Source: Euryarchaeota archaeon UBA59
GTDB lineage: Archaea; Thermoplasmatota; Poseidoniia; Poseidoniales; Thalassarchaeaceae
NCBI GenBank assembly: GCA_002505495.1
Contig: DAVI01000032.1
Span: forward strand, 18,099 to 23,926
DNA length: 5,828 nt
Direction of reading: 5' to 3'
Notes under the pieces: generated by a model
Seen by the model: the letters and a program-made list of their open reading frames with translations, nothing else
Told to the model about the DNA's origin: nothing
Database searches by the model: none
Shown: positions 1 to 5,430 of the stretch, one piece after another
How positions within the stretch are numbered: position 1 is the first letter of the stretch
Layout: the number at the start of each line of letters is the position of its first letter
Position numbers and translations under genes: made by a program

Positions 1-3000
1 TTGTCGAAGAGTTGCTCCTGTAGATGGACATTCTGACGCATCAGCTGACCGCTCCGCTTGGCGGCCTGACGTGATATCATCGCTACTAGAATTGAGAGTA
101 GCAGTAGGGTGACCAAACCGCCAAGCGCCCAAGTCGCAATCTGGGCAAGTGAGGTACCACTTCCAGCAGGGTCCGCCCCATCGTCCGGTCCTACCACGGC
201 ACAACTTCCCGGGGCTTCCCAAACCAGAGGGTCGTACATGCAGATGTCAGCGAGGTCAGACCAACCGTCTCCGTCGGTGTCCAAGCAGCCGAACCGGTCT
301 TGGTAGGAGGTGCCGTACTTGGCACGGCAGTCATCAGCCTCGAAGGCGTCACGAGTGGTATTGTCACCGTATCCATCGTCATCGCTGTCCTTCCACTGGC
401 TCGGCTCGAGTGGGAAGGCGTCAGGGTCGGTGCCGTTTGGGTTGTCTCCCCAACCATCGCCATCGGTGTCATTCCACTGGCTCGCTTCAAGTGGAAAGGC
501 GTCGGGAATGTTGGCGTCGGCAAGGAAATCACCCGGCCAGCCGTCACCACGGGTTGCGTTCCATGTCTCATTGCCCCAGTTGTCACCGTAACCGTCGTCG
601 TCGGAGTCCTTCCATTGAGTTGGCTCGGCAGGGAAGTCGTCGCGAGTGTCAGCCCAGCCGTCACCATCGCTGTCTACGCAACCGTAGGTTCCGCCTTGGT
701 CACTGCTTCCCGGTGTGTCAGGGCAGTCGTCCCTACTCGGTGAGAGCGCATCATCTCCGAAGCCGTCGCCGTCACGGTCGGAGGATTGCAGAGGATCGTA
801 GGGGAAGGCGTCTTCGTTGTCTGCCACCCCGTCTTGGTCTGAGTCAGGACAACCTCGGTTTGAGTCATCATGCATCACTTGGCCGCCGTCGAGCGGACAT
901 CGGTCTGGCTTGAAGGCGTTCTCGACATAGATTCCGGGCCATGATGCATTTCGCTCAAATGCCCAGGAGGTATTGGCGTAGTTGTCACCATATCCGTCGC
1001 GGTCAGTGTCATACCACTGAGTGGGGTCATCGGGGAACCAGTCACCATTGGGGCCGTTCGGATAGTCGCCGTGGCCATCCCCGTCACGGTCGCCGCACTG
1101 GGTGCTGTCATCAGGGAAGAGGTCTGGAGAGTTACCTTCGGGGTTGTCCCCACATTGGTCGCCGTCCCTGTTGGCCCACTGCGTAGGGTCGTTGGGGAAT
1201 GGGTCGCCGGCGTCGGAGTAGCCGTCACCATCGGTGTCCTTGCATCCCGGCCTGTCGATATCGGAGGTTCCGAACATACCGGGGCACGCATCGCCATTGG
1301 TTCCAGAGCTGTTGTCTCCATATCCGTCGCCGTCTGAATCGCACCACTGGGTCGGGTCACTAGGCCACGCGTCACCCAGACCGTCGCCGTTCACGCAGGC
1401 TAGCCACTCACCGTCGGGATCGGACCAGCCGTCACCATCGCTGTCCACACAGCCCAACCTGTCCCAAATGGAGTTGCCCCAAATGAAGACACAGCCGTCA
1501 GAGCGAGTCGTGAATGGTTCATCACCCACCCAGTCACCATCGGTATCTTTCCACTGGTCTATGTTGAGGGGAAATACATCGATGTCGGACAACTCAGTGG
1601 AATTCATCGTCGTGATGAGTATGCCGGGCCACTCTGCGGGTCGGATTGCAAGCCAGGAGGCATTAGCGAAGTTGTCACCATAACCGTCGAGGTCAGTGTC
1701 AGCCCATTGAGTCGGGTTGTTGGGAAGCCAGTCCAATGCGGGGTACGGGCTAGGGTCGCGTGGGTCCCCGGTGTTGTCCGGATACCCGTCACCATCGGCG
1801 TCAGCCCACTGATAGGGGTCATTGGGGTAGGCATCGTTCAGGTCAGACCAGCCATCTCCATCGCTGTCGGGGCAGCCAAATCGGTCTTCTGTTGAGTTCC
1901 CCCATATGTTCGGGCAGGCGTCTGGATTGTTACCAGTGTCGCGGTCACCATATCCATCGTTGTCGGAGTCATCCCACTGTGTGGCGTCCTCAGGGAAGGC
2001 GTCGTCCTCGTTGAGTACTCCATCCCCATCGATGTCGGGGTTGACTTTCCAGTGGTAGATGCCCTCGTCGTTCCGGCCGTGCGCCGAGATGATGTAAACC
2101 CCGTTGGGATGCCAATCCACGCCATAGATCGTGCCGCAGCCGCTCGACCCTCCTGAACAACCTCCCGGACGAGGAGCGGACAAGGTGTCGACGATGTTGC
2201 CCGAGTCGACATCGAATATTCTCACCCTCGCACCATCTGACTGGTAGTAGGTGAACGACGCAGCCACCTGCGTCGAGTCGGGCGAGAAAGATACGGTGTT
2301 GCACGATGTAGAGGTTGAATAGACCCAGTTCTGGTTTCCGCTTGCGACATCGTACAGCCTCACCCTCGCACCGCTGCTGGCATACGCCTCGCAGGTCGCG
2401 AAGGAATTTCCGTCGGGTGACCATGCAACGCCGTTGTTGGTACCCCGATTTGTGTTGATTGAGCGATTCACACTCCAGTCACCGGTGTTGTAGATCCAGA
2501 CATCCTCATCTCCTCCAATCAGAATTCGGCTGCTGTCAGGACTCCAATCGACAGAGTAGAATTGGTCTTCACCCGCTGGCTCGAAGGTGTGAGTCAGAGA
2601 CCCATTCATCGAGTTGAATATCTCGACCTGTCCATTCCCGCTTCCTCCGTCGCGAGCACCGACTACGGCAATCATCGTTCCATCTGGGCTGTATTCCAAT
2701 TCGTGTGTCTCTTCGCCACCTGTGCTGACTGAAAAGAGGGGTGTGACATTGCTCGAGTAATAGACATGCAACTCATCGCTGCTCGTGGTCGAGGCGACGA
2801 AAACCCCGTCAGGAGACCAACCAACATCCATGAGTCCGCCCCCTTGCACTGACTTCACATTAGTCCTAGAGGTGGTATCCCAGATTCGCATCCATCCATT
2901 CTCCTCTGAGGTGAGATATTGGCTTCCGTCGTGGTTGAAGAAGACGGCGTAGTGGTCTTCGTTGATCAATTGCTCCGCATCCTTCAGGAAGCCTCCGGCC

Positions 3001-3233
3001 TGAATCGTCCACGGGTCGTTCTTGTCGCTCGTTCCATCCCCGTCTCTGTCGGGGCAGCCGTCACGGTCAACGGTGCTGTTTCCGGCTGCAACCGGGCAGT
3101 CGTCCACCGAGTCGTCAACACCGTCTCCGTCGGTGTCGAAGGCGCCTCCAATTGGAAGAATAAGCGAGATTAGCATCAGAAAGGCGAGCGAGGTCGCCGC
3201 AAGCCGAATTCGATTGACATTCCCCTTTGACAC
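1..3233 (-). CDS. Giant exported membrane-anchored protein: signal peptide, WD40-like propeller, TSP3-like Ca-binding repeats, TM helix (3' end outside window)
   Basis: One frame stays open for 1077 codons from a GTG at 3233 to the left edge, with no stop. Residues 1-31 form a signal peptide (basic start with R8 and R10, hydrophobic core 11-28, likely cleavage after A31). Residues 33-70 hold two DxDxDG loops and a Cys pair. Residues 94-397 form a seven-bladed WD40/TolB-like propeller with recurring W-S-P-D-G motifs. Residues 400-1011 are a long array of TSP3/EF-hand-like Asp loops. A Gly/Pro/Asp linker leads to a transmembrane helix at 1032-1054, followed by a basic, Gln-rich cytoplasmic start (RQAAKRSG). 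The expected topology is therefore an extracellular propeller and rigid Ca2+-stabilised stalk with the C-terminus inside. The GTG start is chosen because it puts the hydrophobic core at the normal distance. An in-frame ATG at 3344 would add 37 residues ahead of it. Ligand and function are unknown; adhesion or environmental sensing are guesses. Repeat units have diverged, so the array is not a recent duplication. Confidence 0.9.
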   Translation of the reverse strand, partial: MSKGNVNRIRLAATSLAFLMLISLILPIGGAFDTDGDGVDDSVDDCPVAAGNSTVDRDGCPDRDGDGTSDKNDPWTIQAGGFLKDAEQLINEDHYAVFFNHDGSQYLTSEENGWMRIWDTTSRTNVKSVQGGGLMDVGWSPDGVFVASTTSSDELHVYYSSNVTPLFSVSTGGEETHELEYSPDGTMIAVVGARDGGSGNGQVEIFNSMNGSLTHTFEPAGEDQFYSVDWSPDSSRILIGGDEDVWIYNTGDWSVNRSINTNRGTNNGVAWSPDGNSFATCEAYASSGARVRLYDVASGNQNWVYSTSTSCNTVSFSPDSTQVAASFTYYQSDGARVRIFDVDSGNIVDTLSAPRPGGCSGGSSGCGTIYGVDWHPNGVYIISAHGRNDEGIYHWKVNPDIDGDGVLNEDDAFPEDATQWDDSDNDGYGDRDTGNNPDACPNIWGNSTEDRFGCPDSDGDGWSDLNDAYPNDPYQWADADGDGYPDNTGDPRDPSPYPALDWLPNNPTQWADTDLDGYGDNFANASWLAIRPAEWPGILITTMNSTELSDIDVFPLNIDQWKDTDGDWVGDEPFTTRSDGCVFIWGNSIWDRLGCVDSDGDGWSDPDGEWLACVNGDGLGDAWPSDPTQWCDSDGDGYGDNSSGTNGDACPGMFGTSDIDRPGCKDTDGDGYSDAGDPFPNDPTQWANRDGDQCGDNPEGNSPDLFPDDSTQCGDRDGDGHGDYPNGPNGDWFPDDPTQWYDTDRDGYGDNYANTSWAFERNASWPGIYVENAFKPDRCPLDGGQVMHDDSNRGCPDSDQDGVADNEDAFPYDPLQSSDRDGDGFGDDALSPSRDDCPDTPGSSDQGGTYGCVDSDGDGWADTRDDFPAEPTQWKDSDDDGYGDNWGNETWNATRGDGWPGDFLADANIPDAFPLEASQWNDTDGDGWGDNPNGTDPDAFPLEPSQWKDSDDDGYGDNTTRDAFEADDCRAKYGTSYQDRFGCLDTDGDGWSDLADICMYDPLVWEAPGSCAVVGPDDGADPAGSGTSLAQIATWALGGLVTLLLLSILVAMISRQAAKRSGQLMRQNVHLQEQLFD
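72..140 (-). other. C-terminal transmembrane helix of the giant surface protein
   Basis: Residues 1032-1054 run from IATWALGG through LVTLLLLSILVAMIS, 23 residues without charge. They are followed at once by R, K, K-free Gln and R residues (RQAAKRSGQLMRQ), which marks the cytoplasmic side by the positive-inside rule. A flexible Gly/Ser/Asp/Pro linker (about 1012-1031) precedes the helix on the extracellular side. At least 23 cytoplasmic residues follow before the window ends, so this is not a terminal sorting tail. Confidence 0.85.
531..590 (-). repeat. Long-variant repeat unit, copy 3 (NxTW...WPG insert)
   Basis: Residues 882-901. GYGDN is followed by WGNETW, NATR and GWPG. It has the same skeleton as the other two copies, with Thr in place of Ser in the sequon before Trp. 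It then runs into a PDAFPLEASQW unit. Confidence 0.7.
933..992 (-). repeat. Long-variant repeat unit, copy 2 (NxSW...WPG insert)
   Basis: Residues 748-767. GYGDN is followed by YANTSW, then RNASWPG. It matches copy 1 in spacing and in the Asn, Trp, Arg and WPG positions, and it carries two sequons (N754, N762). The following segment leads into a Cys unit (C779) rather than directly into a QW unit. Confidence 0.7.
1623..1682 (-). repeat. Long-variant repeat unit, copy 1 (NxSW...WPG insert)
   Basis: Residues 518-537. After the Y-G-D-N that ends a QW unit, the chain reads FANASW and, eight residues further, WPG. The next Phe-Pro-Leu unit follows after a short variable segment. The same signature occurs twice more in the array, and each copy carries an N-glycosylation sequon. 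Confidence 0.7.
2043..2954 (-). other. Seven-bladed WD40/TolB-like beta-propeller domain (residues 94-397)
   Basis: Seven copies of a strand motif of the type V-x-W-S-P-D-G start near residues 97 (VFFNHDG, degenerate), 137 (VGWSPDG), 179 (LEYSPDG), 228 (VDWSPDS), 269 (VAWSPDG), 314 (VSFSPDS) and 372 (VDWHPNG). Spacing is 40-58 residues. Each is followed by a hydrophobic strand and later by a blade-closing strand such as MRIWD, VEIFN, VWIYN, VRLYD, VRIFD and IYHWKV. Seven is the classic WD40 closure number. Cysteines 281, 311, 359 and 366 could form disulfides in this extracellular setting. Such propellers bind proteins or small ligands; no catalytic motif is visible. Confidence 0.85.
3141..3233 (-). 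other. Sec-type signal peptide of the giant surface protein
   Basis: Residues 1-31 begin VSKGNVNRIR and are followed by an uncharged hydrophobic stretch (LAATSLAFLMLISLILPIGG) ending in Ala before F32-D33. This is a typical n-region, h-region and small-residue cleavage context. There is no twin-arginine motif and no lipobox Cys near the cleavage point, so Sec export with signal peptidase I cleavage is the simplest reading. The exact cleavage site is inferred. Confidence 0.8.
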
Positions 3234-3370
3234 AATTTCGGCTTCCCCCAACCAAAAAAGGCTTTGTGGTCCTTCTGCATCATCCGCGTGAGCGCGCGCG
3301 CGGTCGAAAACGGCTTGATTTGAGCAGTTGAATGAACATATCATCTTAGGGCGAAACGGCGAATGATTCA
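3234..3370. promoter_or_regulatory. Divergent intergenic region with candidate promoters for both flanking genes
   Basis: These 137 bp separate the two divergent genes. The AT-rich stretch aacatatcatctta at 3335-3348 lies about 23-36 bases ahead of the ATG at 3371. That is roughly where an archaeal TATA box would sit for a leaderless or near-leaderless transcript. On the minus strand, cttttttgg (3254-3262 region) lies about 20-28 bases ahead of the GTG at 3233 and is a weaker candidate. The middle holds an alternating CG run (3292-3302). No inverted repeat operator was found. Box positions are inferred by eye. Confidence 0.4.
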
Positions 3371-4975
3371 ATGCGAACGACGCCCGCAGACCCTAACTGT
3401 ATGGCGACCAAGTCAATGCGCGTCAGCCTTCCGGTAAGCGACCGCATCCTACTGCACCTGCTAGAGAACGACCACCAGGCGGACCACTTCATCGTCACTT
3501 CCCAAGTAACTCGGCCGGGCATCGCCGAGGCGTGCGGTCTGCACCCCCCCAATGTGAGCCGCTCAATCCGACCTCATCTGAGAGACGGCTTGGTCTCAGA
3601 ACACACTCGACAGATCAGAGGCGAAGAGCGCCGTCAGAAGACTTGGCAACTGACAGATTCAGGGCGCGAGGAAATCAAGGGCAGACTCTCCTCGATCCGC
3701 ACCACGAACATCCTGATTCGGGACGGCGAAGGACAACTGCTCGAAGTCCCTGCCGGAGAGGCCGCAGAGCGCCTCGACAGCAACCTCACCCTTCTCCAAG
3801 TCCTGATGATGGTGATGGCCGAGGGATTGCTCGCCTACGGCGACATCCGTCTCGGCCGTATCGAAAAGGGTGAGGAAGCGCCTCCCCCTGGCCGCCTGCA
3901 GATGCTTGCCGGCGCCCACTCAACATATCACATCCGGGCGCCCAGAACCCGCACGGTGCACGGCAGAAGTGAGGAGCGGGAGCAGTTGGACCAGTGGTAC
4001 GAGGGGAAGCGACCGGCCTTGGTTGTGGATGGCATCGCCGGCTGTGGAAAGACCACCTTGGTCGCGAGTTGGCTAAACGCTAGATTGGACGAAGAATCCA
4101 ACCTTCGCGTAATGTATTATCCCTGCCAACCTTGGGATACCTCGATCGGCCTTGCGACAAGCATCCTCCACCGCCTCGGAATTGAGTCGAAAGATGGTTC
4201 TGAATGGGACCCCTACGGTATATTGGAGTCACTTCCACTATCGCCGGGAGCGAACTTCGATGTCGACCTCTACAGGCGGCGGTTGACCGCCTATCTGACC
4301 GACCCTGAGAAGTTGCGAGAGCGGGTTTTCGAGGGCCACGAGGAGGTCAGCGACAAGCCGCCGTATGTGCTCTTGGTTATCGACGACGTCCACAACATCG
4401 AGGCAGATGCCGCTCATTTGTTGGGCGCCCTGTTGCAAGTTGCAGAGCAGACCCCGCTAAGGCTCCTACTGATATCGCGGACCGCTCTCTCCTTCTACGA
4501 CCGCAGAGATGTGCACACCCGCGGACAGGTCAGCGAGCTCTCTCTGCGAGGCTTGACAGTCGAGGAAATCAGTGACTGGATTTCAGAATTTGATGCCCCT
4601 TCTCCGCCGGGTGCAGAAGAGGTCCACAGGCTTACAGGGGGTCATCCGTTGGCCGTCGAGTTGCTCGAGATGTATGGTAGTGTGGTGCACGGAGATTGGC
4701 TGCGATTCCTTGACGAGGAGATTCTCAAAGTGCTGCCTGCCGAACACCACGACCTCCTATCCTACCTTGCGGTGGCCTCTCGCCCCGTACCTTGGGCCAA
4801 ACTTGCCGAGGCGACCGGTTTGGAGGGAACTCCGCCGGAGGAATTGCTCTCTCGAGGGCTCATCGTCGAGTTGGAGGATGGGCTCTGGCTACACGAGGCG
4901 ATGCGGGAGCGGCTATTGCGTGAAGTCGGAGATGCGATGGATGAGCGGCGAGCGAAACTCGACGCTGTCGAGTGA
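3371..4975 (+). CDS. Winged-helix STAND/NACHT-type P-loop ATPase (putative transcriptional regulator)
   Basis: 534 residues. Residues about 20-105 are a MarR/TrmB-like winged helix: recognition region IAEACGLHPPNVSRSI, then DGLVSE, a basic wing (RGEERRQKTW) and LTDSGREEI. This resembles an archaeal family of DNA-binding regulators. A linker with a VHGRSEE box (196-202) leads to the ATPase: Walker A GIAGCGKTT (221-229), Walker B VLLVIDD (333-339), sensor-1-like LLLISR (365-370) and the STAND GxP motif GGHPLA (423-428). Residues 450-515 look like the following winged-helix domain, ending in LWLHEAMRERLL. STAND proteins are nucleotide-dependent switches that usually oligomerise on a signal. No TM segment or signal peptide is seen, so it is cytoplasmic. 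ATG 3371 is used; Met11 (3401) and Met16 (3416) are possible alternatives that leave the domain intact. The chain ends just after the C-terminal winged helix, with none of the TPR or WD sensor repeats many STAND proteins carry. It is divergent to the giant surface protein. The target is unknown. Confidence 0.88.
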   Translation: MRTTPADPNCMATKSMRVSLPVSDRILLHLLENDHQADHFIVTSQVTRPGIAEACGLHPPNVSRSIRPHLRDGLVSEHTRQIRGEERRQKTWQLTDSGREEIKGRLSSIRTTNILIRDGEGQLLEVPAGEAAERLDSNLTLLQVLMMVMAEGLLAYGDIRLGRIEKGEEAPPPGRLQMLAGAHSTYHIRAPRTRTVHGRSEEREQLDQWYEGKRPALVVDGIAGCGKTTLVASWLNARLDEESNLRVMYYPCQPWDTSIGLATSILHRLGIESKDGSEWDPYGILESLPLSPGANFDVDLYRRRLTAYLTDPEKLRERVFEGHEEVSDKPPYVLLVIDDVHNIEADAAHLLGALLQVAEQTPLRLLLISRTALSFYDRRDVHTRGQVSELSLRGLTVEEISDWISEFDAPSPPGAEEVHRLTGGHPLAVELLEMYGSVVHGDWLRFLDEEILKVLPAEHHDLLSYLAVASRPVPWAKLAEATGLEGTPPEELLSRGLIVELEDGLWLHEAMRERLLREVGDAMDERRAKLDAVE

Positions 4976-4995
4976 ACCGACCCCACTTACCTGAT

Positions 4996-5319
4996 TCAGC
5001 CCATATGGCGGTTGAGCCAGTCGTCGAATCCAGCCTTCTGCATCGCACCAGAATGTTGGTCGACCACCTCACCATTGTGGAACAGCACTAGGGTTGGAAT
5101 GCCGCGCACTCCGAATCGGTTAGGAGAGTTCTGATTGTTGTCGACGTTGACCTTCGCGATGACGAGGTTGTCTCGCTCGGCAGCGATTTGCTCAAGCACG
5201 GGCGCTATCATCTTGCAGGGGCCGCACCACGGTGCCCAGAAGTCCACCAGCACCCACTCATTTTCTGTCGTAACCCCGTCAAAGGTCGCATCCGATGCCT
5301 CAACCAATTTGCCAGCCAT
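4996..5319 (-). CDS. trxA: Thioredoxin
   Basis: 107 residues, the usual length of a single-domain thioredoxin. The protein reduces disulfides in cytoplasmic proteins by dithiol exchange and is itself reduced by a thioredoxin reductase not in this window. The active site is WCGPC at residues 31-35, preceded by VDFWAP, whose D26 is the buried acid typical of the family. The cis-proline motif GIPT (73-76) and FHNGEVV (80-86) follow. There is no signal peptide, so it is cytoplasmic. The frame stays open upstream to 5523, but similarity begins at MAGKLVEAS, so the ATG at 5319 is chosen. A weak purine-rich stretch (ggggcgagaga) precedes it. The gene converges on the STAND gene with a 20-bp gap (4976-4995) that shows no hairpin or T-run. 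It diverges from the epimerase gene. Confidence 0.95.
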   Translation of the reverse strand: MAGKLVEASDATFDGVTTENEWVLVDFWAPWCGPCKMIAPVLEQIAAERDNLVIAKVNVDNNQNSPNRFGVRGIPTLVLFHNGEVVDQHSGAMQKAGFDDWLNRHMG

Positions 5320-5430
5320 ATCTCTCGCCCCGTAGGGCCTTGAACCCGTCCAAGCCGTCCTATCAACCTGCCGAAGCCGATGCAAGTGTTGAGAACCGCC
5401 TTGCTCTCCGAGAGGGTGAGGGTGAGGGGA
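5320..5430. promoter_or_regulatory. Divergent spacer between thioredoxin and epimerase genes
   Basis: These 111 bp must hold the start signals of both genes unless transcription begins inside them. No convincing TATA-like box is visible on either strand. The only AT-richer spot is around cctatcaacc (5359-5368). A small inverted repeat gccc-cgta-gggc (5327-5338) sits in the thioredoxin leader but is only four base pairs long. Confidence 0.3.
5415..5426 (+). promoter_or_regulatory. rpe: Duplicated Shine-Dalgarno-like ggtgag for the epimerase gene
   Basis: Two direct copies of ggtgag (5415-5420 and 5421-5426) lie just ahead of the ATG at 5431, leaving 10 and 4 bases to the start codon. GGTGA is the usual archaeal and bacterial anti-16S pairing core. 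The upstream copy has the better spacing. In-frame GTG codons at 5416 and 5422 fall inside this motif and are less likely starts. Confidence 0.6.

Larger units (their letters stand above)
201..2036 (-). repeat. Protein-level TSP3-like Asp/Gly repeat array (residues 400-1011)
   Basis: The array has about 17 intact D-x-D-x-D-G loops (for example at residues 400, 422, 456, 478, 597, 632, 666, 854, 922 and 985) plus degenerate ones at 563, 615 and 688. Two unit types alternate. One is a QW unit of the form P-T-Q-W-x-D-x-D-x-D-G-Y-G-D-N, in 12 copies, two of which lack the Trp (STQC at 710-713, LQSS at 815-818). The other is a Cys unit of the form C-P...G-x-S...D-R-x-G-C-x-D-S-D-G-D-G-W-S-D. DxDxDG loops in TSP3 and dockerin-type repeats coordinate Ca2+, so a Ca2+-stiffened stalk is expected. 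The DNA repeats are diverged; the periodicity is clear only after translation. Confidence 0.85.

Noticed and set aside
191..667. Minus-strand Thr/Pro-rich open frames (also 875-1375 and 1838-2212)
   Set aside because: They are in a different minus frame from the continuous 3233-1 frame and are low-complexity shadows of the repeat DNA.
149..913. 254-residue plus-strand open frame rich in Arg and His
   Set aside because: It is the antisense of the Asp/Gly repeat codons, which rarely make stops on the other strand. The minus frame has coherent domains throughout and the plus frame has none.
201..2036. DNA tandem repeat or CRISPR-like array
   Set aside because: The periodicity is at protein level. 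Unit lengths vary, DNA copies are diverged, and the frame is preserved throughout.
4976..4995. Possible bidirectional terminator between the convergent STAND and thioredoxin genes
   Set aside because: The 20-bp gap has no T-run and no inverted repeat; termination probably occurs inside the opposing gene.
5327..5338. Inverted repeat gccc-cgta-gggc in the thioredoxin leader
   Set aside because: It has only four base pairs and no follow-on T-run or known regulator motif, which is easily chance at this GC content.
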